Position numbers and translations under genes: made by a program. Below the pieces are notes generated by a model that made no database searches, was not told the DNA's origin, and saw only the letters and a list, made by a program, of their open reading frames with translations. This document shows, piece after piece, positions 7,388 through 13,572 of a stretch of 24,593 nucleotides of DNA (positions are counted from its first letter, which is position 1; the number at the start of each line of letters is the position of its first letter). Source of the DNA: a virus; the IMG/VR virus record IMGVR_UViG_3300039106_000185, positions 1 to 24,593 of that record; one strand, 5' to 3'.

Positions 7388-8971
7388 ATGGCTGATGAAG
7401 GTTTAAAGATTTTTGGTTTTGAGATTCGTAGGGCAAAGACCACTGCGAACAATAAATTATTGCCATCTATCGTACCCCCTGTAGATGATGATGGTGCTGG
7501 ATACGTTACCGCCGCTGGTGGATACTACGGCACATATGTTGATATCAATGGTGACACCACAGTTAAAGATGACGCTGTCTTAATTAGACAATATCGTGGT
7601 GTAGCAACACATCCCGAAGTTGATGCCGCAATTGAAGACATTACAAACGAAGCAATCGTAACAAGCGCTAATGAACAATCAGTTGCATTGGTTCTTGATA
7701 AGATTGAAGCACCCGACAATATCAAAAAAGCTATTACAGAAGAGTTTGATAATATCATCTCGATGTTGAACTTTGGTGAATTGGGCCACGATGTTTTCAA
7801 GCGTTGGTACATTGATGGTAGAATGTATCACCATCTTGTTGTTGACGATAAAAACCTCAAGGCTGGTATTCAAGAAATCCGTCCAATTGATGGATCAAAG
7901 ATCCGCAAAGTAAAGCAAGTTAAAAAGAAAAAAGATCCAATAACTGGCGCCGAGATCATCGAGAATATTGATGAGTTCTACATTTATCAAGATAAGCCTG
8001 GTGAGCAGAATAGCGGAATCAAACTAAGCAATGATTCTGTAAGCTATGTTACATCTGGCTTGCTTGATGAAAATAGACGCAAGGTTGTTTCGTATCTACA
8101 CAAGGCTCTAAAGCCTGTTAACCAATTGCGTATGATGGAAGACTCGCTGGTGATCTATCGCCTTGCTAGAGCTCCAGAACGTCGCATCTTTTATATTGAT
8201 GTTGGAAATATGCCTAAAGGTAAGGCAGAAGAGTACATGAAAGGTATCATGGCGCGCTATCGTAACAAGTTAGTTTACGATGCTACCACTGGTCAAATCC
8301 GGGATGACCGTAAGCATATGTCAATGCTAGAGGACTTCTGGCTACCTCGTCGTGAGGGTGGTCGTGGAACCGAGATCACAACTCTTCCAGGCGGTGACAA
8401 CCTAGGACAGATCGAAGATATCCTATACTTCCAAAAGAAGCTATACAGATCACTCAATGTCCCTATCAGCAGAATAGAATCAGAATCACAATTCTCACTG
8501 GGACGCTCTTCAGAGATTTCTAGAGATGAGTTGAAATTCCAGAAGTTTATCGATAGACTTCGTTCACGTTTCAATACTCTGTTCTACAACATTCTCAACA
8601 AGCAGCTAATCCTAAAAGGTATTATTACTCAAGAAGATTGGGATGAGTGGAAGAATGACATTATTGTTGACTACACAAGAGACAACCATTTCACAGAGCT
8701 AAAGAATAACGAACTGCTTCTTGGTCGTCTACAGCTTATGGATGAAATCTCTCAATATGTTGGTCAGTACTTCTCACGTGAGTGGGTAATGAAGAACGTG
8801 TTGCAGTTGGATGATGATGATATTAATGAAATGAAGGGCCAGATGGATACTGAAGGCAAGCAAGGTGAGTATGACAGCATTATTCAACCTGATGCTGGTG
8901 GGGGTGGTGGAGCTGTACAGATTCCACAACGACCTCAACCACCTATTCCAGCCGGTCAAACGCCCCAATAA
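7388..8971 (+). CDS. gp20: Portal vertex protein gp20
   Basis: The 527-aa protein is close in length to T4 gp20 (524 aa). It forms the dodecameric portal through which DNA is packaged, and it nucleates prohead assembly. Diagnostic stretches are VLIRQYRGVATHPEVDAAIE, then DVFKRWYIDGRMYHHLV, IRPIDGSKIRKVK, YRLARAPERRIFYIDVGNMP, DFWLPRREGGRGTEITTLPG and NVPISRIESESQFSLGRSSE. The C-terminus carries a short Gly-run then a Pro/Gln-rich tail, probably flexible. A TAGGA ribosome binding site lies before the ATG. It is followed by prohead core genes, as in T4. Confidence 0.95.
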   Translation: MADEGLKIFGFEIRRAKTTANNKLLPSIVPPVDDDGAGYVTAAGGYYGTYVDINGDTTVKDDAVLIRQYRGVATHPEVDAAIEDITNEAIVTSANEQSVALVLDKIEAPDNIKKAITEEFDNIISMLNFGELGHDVFKRWYIDGRMYHHLVVDDKNLKAGIQEIRPIDGSKIRKVKQVKKKKDPITGAEIIENIDEFYIYQDKPGEQNSGIKLSNDSVSYVTSGLLDENRRKVVSYLHKALKPVNQLRMMEDSLVIYRLARAPERRIFYIDVGNMPKGKAEEYMKGIMARYRNKLVYDATTGQIRDDRKHMSMLEDFWLPRREGGRGTEITTLPGGDNLGQIEDILYFQKKLYRSLNVPISRIESESQFSLGRSSEISRDELKFQKFIDRLRSRFNTLFYNILNKQLILKGIITQEDWDEWKNDIIVDYTRDNHFTELKNNELLLGRLQLMDEISQYVGQYFSREWVMKNVLQLDDDDINEMKGQMDTEGKQGEYDSIIQPDAGGGGGAVQIPQRPQPPIPAGQTPQ

Positions 8972-8979
8972 TTTAATTA

Positions 8980-8987
8980 CATAAATA
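8980..8987 (+). promoter_or_regulatory. Late-promoter-like element before gp67 (CATAAATA)
   Basis: CATAAATA differs from the late consensus only at its first base. It lies 23 bases before the gp67 start, the same distance range as the exact copies before gp13, gp21 and the 13057 gene. Confidence 0.55.
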
Positions 8988-9010
8988 TATGTTATGATAA
9001 GGAGAACACT

Positions 9011-9247
9011 ATGAGTATTGAAGATTTTATTGATAGAGTACAAGTTCAAGATTTTACTAATGCCGCCCCATTGTTTGGTGAGCTGATGGCTAGTAAACTT
9101 GGTGATGCTTTAGATCAAGCTAAAATGAAAATCGCAAATGAAGTTTTTAACTCGGGTGATGAAGACGACGAAGAATTGGAAGATGTTTCCGATGAAGAAG
9201 TTGATGAAATCCTCGATGGTGACGATGAAGAGGACGATGAGGAATAA
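9011..9247 (+). CDS. gp67: Prohead core protein gp67-like (78 aa)
   Basis: The protein matches gp67 in length (80 aa in T4), position directly after the portal gene, and layout. The N-terminal half is helical (FTNAAPLFGELMASKLGDAL, then KMKIANEVF). The second half is almost pure Asp/Glu (EDDEELEDVSDEE...DGDDEEDDEE). In T4, gp67 is part of the scaffold core, affects head shape and is degraded by the gp21 protease during maturation. The start has an AAGGAG ribosome binding site. T4 places gp68 next, but here gp21 follows directly, so gp68 is absent from this position. Confidence 0.85.
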   Translation: MSIEDFIDRVQVQDFTNAAPLFGELMASKLGDALDQAKMKIANEVFNSGDEDDEELEDVSDEEVDEILDGDDEEDDEE

Positions 9248-9269
9248 TATTTCTCAAAGTTAAAAGATT

Positions 9270-9277
9270 TATAAATA
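9270..9277 (+). promoter_or_regulatory. T4-type late promoter (TATAAATA) upstream of gp21
   Basis: An exact TATAAATA lies in the short AT-rich gap after gp67, 31 bases before the gp21 start codon. It could drive gp21-gp22-gp23 as one late unit, since no further match is seen before gp22 or gp23. Confidence 0.75.
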
Positions 9278-9308
9278 AGATTAATAAGTTGATAATACAG
9301 GTATTAAC

Positions 9309-9968
9309 ATGAAGCTGATTGCTGAATTTACAGATAACAAGCTCGAGGTTCTAACCGAGCGTACCGAGAGAGGTGGTAAGAACCACTTCATCGAAGGTGT
9401 GTTTATGCAATCAGAAACAAAGAATCGTAACGGTCGTATCTACCCCAAGTCAGTAATGGAAAGAGCAGTAGATCGATATGTTACAGAACAAGTTAAGACT
9501 GGGCGGGCTGTTGGTGAGTTGAATCACCCAGAAGGCCCAAACATTAACTTGGATAAGGTTTCCCACATTATCGAAAAGCTAGATTGGTCTAGCAATGATG
9601 TTGTGGGTAAAGCACGCATTCTCGAAACTCCAATGGGTAATATTGTAAAAGGTTTGCTCGATGGTGGTGTTCGCTTAGGTGTGTCAACTCGTGGTATGGG
9701 TAGCCTTGAGGAGCGTAATGGCACAATGTTCGTAAAGGACGATTTTATTCTTAGCACAGTTGATATTGTGCAAGATCCATCTGCACCAACAGCCTTTGTT
9801 AATGGAATCATGGAAGGTGTAGAGTGGGTTTGGAATAATGGCATTATTCAACCCCAAGTAATTGAAAAAATGGAGACTGAAATTAAGAAAGCTCCACGCA
9901 GTGGCCTCTATGAGGCTCAGGTCCGTGAGTTCAAAAATTTCCTCTCGTTGCTGAAACAAAATAGATAG
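9309..9968 (+). CDS. gp21: Prohead maturation protease gp21
   Basis: This 219-aa serine protease (herpesvirus assemblin-like fold, U9 family in T4) is packed inside the prohead. It cleaves scaffold and capsid proteins before DNA packaging. The conserved start of the fold is FIEGVFMQSETKNRNGRIYP. The likely catalytic His is His73 in ELNHPEGP, the nucleophile is Ser126 in LGVSTRGMGS, and DIVQDPSAPTAF (about 152-163) is the conserved C-terminal motif. Length is close to T4 gp21 (212 aa). The start has only a weak ribosome binding site (AGG), but a late promoter lies just upstream. gp22 follows after ten bases. Confidence 0.95.
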   Translation: MKLIAEFTDNKLEVLTERTERGGKNHFIEGVFMQSETKNRNGRIYPKSVMERAVDRYVTEQVKTGRAVGELNHPEGPNINLDKVSHIIEKLDWSSNDVVGKARILETPMGNIVKGLLDGGVRLGVSTRGMGSLEERNGTMFVKDDFILSTVDIVQDPSAPTAFVNGIMEGVEWVWNNGIIQPQVIEKMETEIKKAPRSGLYEAQVREFKNFLSLLKQNR

Positions 9969-9978
9969 GAGTCACAAA

Positions 9979-11007
9979 ATGGCTAATACAAATGACCAGG
10001 ATGTTGAGCTCGATGACAACGAAGATGTAGTTGAAGCTCACGATCCTAAAAATGCTGAAAAGCAATCTATTGGTTCTATCAAAACTTCCGAGAAGGCAGG
10101 TCCAACTGCTAAAGCTCGCAAGGGAGATAAAAGCAATGGCGAAGCGCCAAAAACCAAAGCTGGTATGATTAGCGTTGCGCATGACTTGATGTCAGAAATG
10201 TCTGCTGAAAAGCTGTCAAGCATGCTTAATATTCTTATGGGTGAAGAAGCGGAAGCTACTTCAGTTGCCGAAGCTCGTAAAGTGGATATCAATATCGACT
10301 TCACAAGTGACCTTAACGCACTAGTCGAATCTGAAGCTACTCTTTCCGAAGAGTTTAAAGCTAAAACAGCTGTAATTTTTGAAGCAGCAATTAAGTCAAA
10401 ACTTTCAGAAGAAATTGATCGTCTGGAAGAGGCTTATAAGACCGAACTCGAAGAAGAAATTGCTTCTACAAAAGCAGATCTTGTCGAGAAGGTTGACAGC
10501 TACCTCAACTATGTGGTTGAATCTTGGATGGAAGAAAACAAACTCGCAATCCAGAACGGTCTTCGTACCGAGATTGCAGAGACCTTCATGTCAAAACTCA
10601 AGGATCTATTCGTTGAGTCTTATGTCGAGGTTCCAGAGTCTAAGGTAGACCTATTTGACGAACTAACAGCAGCTAATGAAGAGCTCGAAGAGACTGCTAA
10701 CTCTGCTGTTGTAAAAGCTATGAAACTTGCAGAAGAGCTAGAAACTTACAAGCGTGACGCGATCATTCGCGAAGCTGCTAAGGGTCTTGCAGAAACTCAA
10801 GTCGCAAAGCTAGCCGCCCTCGTTGAGGATATCGATTTTGAAGATGTTGCAACCTTTACTCAAAAAGTAAAGACCATCAAAGAATCATATTTCTCAAAGA
10901 AAACCGCTGAGTCAGCAATTGTAGAAGATACCGAAACTGAGCTATCAGAAGACGTATCAAGCACAATGGCTCAGTACCTCAAAGCAATTCGCAAATCCAC
11001 AAACTAA
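9979..11007 (+). CDS. gp22: Prohead scaffold core protein gp22
   Basis: The 342-aa protein is highly charged, rich in Glu, Lys and Ala, and predicted to be mostly alpha-helical, with coiled-coil-like heptads across about residues 115-300. This matches gp22 (269 aa in T4), the main internal scaffold that is digested to small peptides by gp21. The conserved region KTAVIFEAAIKSKLSEEIDR and the SYLNYVVESWMEENKLAIQN segment are typical of the family. Several (Leu/Ile)-X-Glu sites, the gp21 cleavage rule in T4, are visible, for example TLSE. It is longer than the T4 protein, mainly in the acidic N-terminal 90 residues. The AGGAG before its ATG is strong. Confidence 0.92.
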   Translation: MANTNDQDVELDDNEDVVEAHDPKNAEKQSIGSIKTSEKAGPTAKARKGDKSNGEAPKTKAGMISVAHDLMSEMSAEKLSSMLNILMGEEAEATSVAEARKVDINIDFTSDLNALVESEATLSEEFKAKTAVIFEAAIKSKLSEEIDRLEEAYKTELEEEIASTKADLVEKVDSYLNYVVESWMEENKLAIQNGLRTEIAETFMSKLKDLFVESYVEVPESKVDLFDELTAANEELEETANSAVVKAMKLAEELETYKRDAIIREAAKGLAETQVAKLAALVEDIDFEDVATFTQKVKTIKESYFSKKTAESAIVEDTETELSEDVSSTMAQYLKAIRKSTN

Positions 11008-11020
11008 GGAGTCCCATTAA

Positions 11021-12340
11021 ATGACAATGGAATCATACGACAATTTGGTGAAAAAGTGGGCCCCAGTTCTTAATGAAGATACTGCCGGCGCCATTAAAGA
11101 TTCACACCGCCGCGCTGTTACAGCAGTTATCCTAGAGAATACTGAAAAGGCTCTTCGTGAAGAGCGTTCGCAGATGAGCTTCTTGAACGAAGCACCATCT
11201 ACTTCAGTTTCAAACTCTTCAGTTTCTAACTGGGATCCAGTTCTGATCTCGCTAGTTCGTCGTGCAATGCCTAACATGATTGCATACGACATCTGCGGCG
11301 TTCAGCCAATGACTGGTCCAACTGGCTTGATCTTCGCGATGAAGGCTCGTTATGGCACAGGCCAAACTTCTTCAACAGAAGCTCTATTCAACGAAGCTAA
11401 CACTGCATGGTCAGGTAACTCTGACTCAGCACAAGACTCAGACCCAGCTGGTCTATATGGTCTAACTGCTGGTTCAGATAGCAACATCAACGGCGAGCGT
11501 GCAGGTAACCCAGCATTCGCTAAGGGTGTGCGCACCGGTAAAGCTGAAGAAGCAGGTATCTTCCGCAACATGGGCTTCACCATTGAAAAAGCAACCGTTA
11601 CTGCAGTTTCACGTGCGTTGAAGGCTGACTACTCAATCGAACTAGCACAGGACTTGAAGGCAATTCATGGTCTTGACGCTGAGACTGAGCTAGCAAGCAT
11701 TCTGAACACAGAAATTCTTGCAGAGATCAACCGTGAAGTTATCCGTACGATCAACAGCCAAGCTAAGACAGGTGCTCAGCAGACTGGTCTACAAAATCGC
11801 GGTATCTTCAACCTATCAGTTGATGCTGATGGTCGTTGGTCAGCAGAAAAGTTCAAGGGTCTTCTATTCCAACTAGACCGTGAAGCAAACGTGATTTCAA
11901 AAGAAACTCGTCGTGGTAAGGGTAACTTCATCCTTTGCTCAAGCGATGTTGCTTCTGCACTTTCAGCTTCTGGTGCTCTTGACTACGCTCCAGCTTTGTC
12001 AACCAACTTGAATGTTGATGACACTGGTAACACCTTCGCTGGTATCTTGAACGGCCGTATGCGCGTCTACATCGACCCATATGCAGTTTCTGACTTCGTA
12101 ACCGTTGGTTACAAGGGTTCTAACCCATATGACGCTGGTCTATTCTACTGCCCATACGTTCCATTGACCATGGTTCGTGCTGTTGGTGAAGATGACTTCC
12201 AGCCACGTATCGGCTTCAAGACTCGTTACGGCATGGTTTCAAACCCATTCGTTGGTGCTACACCAGCAAACGGTCTTGCAACAGCTCGTACCAACCAGTA
12301 CTACCGTATCTTCCGCGTGGACAACATCCTCGTATCGTAA
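11021..12340 (+). CDS. gp23: Major capsid protein gp23 precursor
   Basis: The 439-aa protein is the HK97-fold major capsid subunit (521 aa in T4). The diagnostic segment is LVRRAMPNMIAYDICGVQPM followed by TGPTGLIFAMKARYG (about residues 78-112). The C-terminal half contains SSDVASAL, GRMRVYIDPYA and YDAGLFYCPYVPL. An N-terminal propeptide is expected. SFLNE-APSTS places an (Leu/Ile)-X-Glu cleavage site after Glu57, corresponding to the gp21 site in T4 gp23. AAGGAG lies nine bases before the ATG. Codon choice in the second half is strikingly uniform, as in a very highly expressed gene. Converging terminators follow the stop. Confidence 0.97.
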   Translation: MTMESYDNLVKKWAPVLNEDTAGAIKDSHRRAVTAVILENTEKALREERSQMSFLNEAPSTSVSNSSVSNWDPVLISLVRRAMPNMIAYDICGVQPMTGPTGLIFAMKARYGTGQTSSTEALFNEANTAWSGNSDSAQDSDPAGLYGLTAGSDSNINGERAGNPAFAKGVRTGKAEEAGIFRNMGFTIEKATVTAVSRALKADYSIELAQDLKAIHGLDAETELASILNTEILAEINREVIRTINSQAKTGAQQTGLQNRGIFNLSVDADGRWSAEKFKGLLFQLDREANVISKETRRGKGNFILCSSDVASALSASGALDYAPALSTNLNVDDTGNTFAGILNGRMRVYIDPYAVSDFVTVGYKGSNPYDAGLFYCPYVPLTMVRAVGEDDFQPRIGFKTRYGMVSNPFVGATPANGLATARTNQYYRIFRVDNILVS

Positions 12341-12345
12341 TCGGT

Positions 12346-12375
12346 ATAAAAATAGGGGGTGGATCAACCACCCCC
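12346..12375 (-). terminator. Intrinsic terminator for leftward transcription (hairpin 12355-12375)
   Basis: GGGGGTGG (12355-12362) pairs perfectly with CCACCCCC (12368-12375) around a five-base loop. Read on the - strand, the hairpin is followed by TATTTTTAT (complement of the A-rich 12346-12354 stretch), which is the T-tract of an intrinsic terminator. It would stop transcripts of the three - strand genes before they run into gp23. On the + strand the same hairpin has no T-tract. Confidence 0.75.
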
Positions 12376-12384
12376 ACACTAACT

Positions 12385-12408
12385 GGGCAGCTTCGGCTGC
12401 CCTTTTTT
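12385..12408 (+). terminator. Intrinsic terminator after gp23
   Basis: GGGCAGC (12385-12391) and GCTGCCC (12396-12402) form a perfect stem closed by a TTCG tetraloop, followed directly by six T (12403-12408). This is a textbook rho-independent terminator 44 bases after the gp23 stop. Its T-tract overlaps the stop codon of the opposing 58-aa gene. Confidence 0.92.
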
Positions 12409-12583
12409 ATTCTAGGGACTCGGTGCAGTCACAATCTGCATAGTACTCGTTCATAACAGAACCGTATGATATATCAAACTGTGCTTTCCATTGCCCAAGA
12501 AACTCTGGGTGATCCCAAGCAAGACCAAACAGAATCAAGAACCAACATTTCAGTACTATGTTCAGGTAGGTGTTAAAGATCAT
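12407..12583 (-). CDS. Small unknown protein with hydrophobic N-terminus (58 aa)
   Basis: On the - strand, ATG at 12583-12581 opens a 58-codon frame ending in TAA at 12409-12407. GAGGGA lies six bases before the ATG, and the gene follows the 26-aa peptide by ten bases in the same direction. The first 23 residues (MIFNTYLNIVLKCWFLILFG then LAW) are strongly hydrophobic and could be one membrane span or an uncleaved signal. The remainder is hydrophilic and acidic, ending in YYADCDCTESLE with two close cysteines. I do not recognise a family. Support is the promoter, ribosome binding site and polycistronic spacing; it may act at the host membrane early in infection (inference). Confidence 0.62.
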   Translation of the reverse strand: MIFNTYLNIVLKCWFLILFGLAWDHPEFLGQWKAQFDISYGSVMNEYYADCDCTESLE

Positions 12584-12593
12584 TCTGTATCCC

Positions 12594-12674
12594 TCACAGA
12601 TTGATAACGTAGATAATCATACCAACTGCAAACATTGCAGCGGCAACTACAGCGACATTTTCAAGAATCTTCAT
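12594..12674 (-). CDS. 26-aa predicted single-span membrane peptide
   Basis: On the - strand, ATG at 12674-12672 starts a 26-codon frame that stops at TGA 12596-12594. AAGGAA sits six bases before the ATG, and a promoter (TTGACT-N17-TATATT, 12730-12702) lies just upstream. After MKILEN the peptide is one hydrophobic run of Val, Ala, Ile, Met, Gly and Phe to the C-terminus (VAVVAAAMFAVGMIIYVINL), the size of one transmembrane helix. It is followed by the 58-aa gene. Small early membrane peptides are common in T4-like phages, but no specific homologue is recognised. Its strongest support is the leader shared with the 77-aa gene. Confidence 0.62.
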   Translation of the reverse strand: MKILENVAVVAAAMFAVGMIIYVINL

Positions 12675-12730
12675 GGCGTGTTCCTTCGTTTCCATACACT
12701 TAATATAGTACATCTTTGCAGTAAAGTCAA
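12672..12730 (-). repeat. Promoter/leader cassette, copy 2 (before the 26-aa peptide)
   Basis: This 59-base stretch, read on the - strand from -35 box to start codon, matches 12958-13016 at roughly 50 positions when a single base is shifted. The -35, the last ten bases of the spacer, the -10 and the AGGAACAC ribosome binding site are all shared, so the whole control unit is duplicated rather than the boxes alone. The coding sequences that follow are unrelated. Confidence 0.85.
12702..12730 (-). promoter_or_regulatory. Host-sigma70-like leftward promoter for the 26-aa and 58-aa genes
   Basis: Read on the - strand, TTGACT (12730-12725) and TATATT (12707-12702) are separated by 17 bases. The TGA stop codon of the preceding 77-aa gene lies inside the -35 box. 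The start codon of the 26-aa peptide is 27 bases downstream of the -10. Confidence 0.8.
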
Positions 12731-12960
12731 CGGGGCCAGTTCATGTTAAAGCCAACATTTGCCTCAGCATCGCGGCGAGCAGCATCAAAAGATGCAAACG
12801 GACCGGAAGAAATAACCATATCATCCAGACGACCTTTCGGAGTGTAAACCATCCACTCGTTACGATCAAACTCGTCAGTGACAATCCGGTCAATGTAAAC
12901 TTCGCGAAGAGCGTTTGTTGCCATTGCGGTGATTTCGTTAACTGATGTGAAGGTCATCAT
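12727..12960 (-). CDS. Unknown 77-aa early protein
   Basis: The frame runs leftward from ATG at 12960-12958 to TGA at 12729-12727. A longer frame extends up to 13005, but that start lies upstream of the expected transcription start of the promoter at 13016-12988. ATG 12960 also has GAGGAA seven bases before it, so I choose it. The protein is soluble, with an N-terminal helix (VNEITAMATNALREVYIDRI) and then a short strand-rich part (NEWMVYTPKGRLDDMVIS) and a helix (FASFDAARRDAEANVG). I recognise no family; the W-x-V-Y...G...F-x-S-x-x-x-A pattern is seen in various tiny phage proteins of unknown function. Confidence 0.78.
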   Translation of the reverse strand: MMTFTSVNEITAMATNALREVYIDRIVTDEFDRNEWMVYTPKGRLDDMVISSGPFASFDAARRDAEANVGFNMNWPR

Positions 12961-13016
12961 GGTTGTGTTCCTCTTTTCCATACTATAAATATAGTACATC
13001 TTCATAGTAAAGTCAA
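12958..13016 (-). repeat. Promoter/leader cassette, copy 1 (before the 77-aa gene)
   Basis: This is the partner of the 12672-12730 cassette. It runs from the -35 box to the first start codon on the - strand, with the same order of TTGACTTTACT, AAGATGTAC, TATATT, GTATGGAAA and AGGAACAC blocks. Confidence 0.85.
12988..13016 (-). promoter_or_regulatory. Host-sigma70-like leftward promoter for the 77-aa gene
   Basis: On the - strand, TTGACT (13016-13011) and TATATT (12993-12988) are 17 bases apart, near-ideal for host housekeeping sigma. The leader to the start codon is 27 bases. It lies back-to-back with the rightward late promoter at 13021-13028, four bases away. Confidence 0.82.
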
Positions 13017-13020
13017 CAGA

Positions 13021-13028
13021 TATAAATA
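13021..13028 (+). promoter_or_regulatory. T4-type late promoter (TATAAATA) before the tail-tube-fold gene
   Basis: An exact TATAAATA lies 28 bases before the start of the 13057 gene, right next to the leftward early-type promoter. Its presence argues that the downstream gene is a late virion gene, even though recombination genes follow it. Confidence 0.75.
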
Positions 13029-13056
13029 GAAGAAACGAAACTTTTGGGATTTTTTT

Positions 13057-13557
13057 ATGGCAGAGCTTACCACAAATATCAACTACTTACAACCGACTGG
13101 GTTTAAGGTTGTCATCGACCGCAAGAAGTTTGGTAACCTAGAGTTCTTTGCTCAGTCTGTTGATCACCCAAATGTCTCTATTCCAACAGCAGAGCTGCCA
13201 TACAGCCGCCTTGGATTGCACGCTGCGGGTGATCGGTTGACTTTTGGACAACTATCAGCTACAATCATTCTTGATGAGAATATGTCAGCATACACAGAAA
13301 TGTATGACTGGGTCAAACGTTTGGTTGAGGAAGAAAACACTACAAAGTTTAGCACTAGATACAACAATGGTGAAACCACTGCAGTTGACATCACTGTCTC
13401 TATATTATCAAGCAGCAACAACGCTGTCAAGAGAATTAGATACTTAGATTGTATTCCAACAGACATTGGCACTATCAACTTTATGTCTAACACATCTGAT
13501 CTTCAATACCTAACCTTTACAGCATCGTTCTCGTTCTCGTACTTTGAAATAGTCTAA
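13057..13557 (+). CDS. Tail-tube-fold protein, probably gp3-like tail completion protein
   Basis: The 166-aa protein has the pattern of the phage tail-tube fold family, which includes gp19 and gp54. The N-terminus LQPTGFKVVIDRKKFGNLEF is followed by a strand-rich core and YTEMYDWVKRLVE, and the C-terminus DCIPTDIGTINF...LQYLTFTASFSFSYFEI matches the family's last strands. In the marine T4-like gene order I recall, the gene between gp23 and uvsY/uvsW is annotated as gp3, the ring capping the tube at the head end; that assignment rests on position and memory, so gp54-type or a second tube protein remain possible. A late promoter precedes it. No good ribosome binding site is seen before the ATG. 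Confidence 0.65.
   Translation: MAELTTNINYLQPTGFKVVIDRKKFGNLEFFAQSVDHPNVSIPTAELPYSRLGLHAAGDRLTFGQLSATIILDENMSAYTEMYDWVKRLVEEENTTKFSTRYNNGETTAVDITVSILSSSNNAVKRIRYLDCIPTDIGTINFMSNTSDLQYLTFTASFSFSYFEIV
13237..13265 (+). promoter_or_regulatory. Internal sigma70-like promoter upstream of uvsY-uvsW
   Basis: TTGACT (13237-13242) and TACAAT (13260-13265) are separated by exactly 17 bases inside the tail-tube-fold gene. The TTGACTTT block is shared with the leftward promoters and the gp44 promoter. It could give uvsY and uvsW, which act before late genes, a transcript independent of the late promoter at 13021. It is inside coding sequence, so codon constraint could produce part of the match. Confidence 0.5.
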
Positions 13558-13572
13558 CAATAGGACTTCGTT

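Noticed and set aside
12961-13005. Upstream extension of the 77-aa gene (15 extra codons, in-frame ATG at 13005)
   Set aside because: The extension overlaps the promoter itself and lies upstream of the expected transcription start; the ATG at 12960 has the ribosome binding site.
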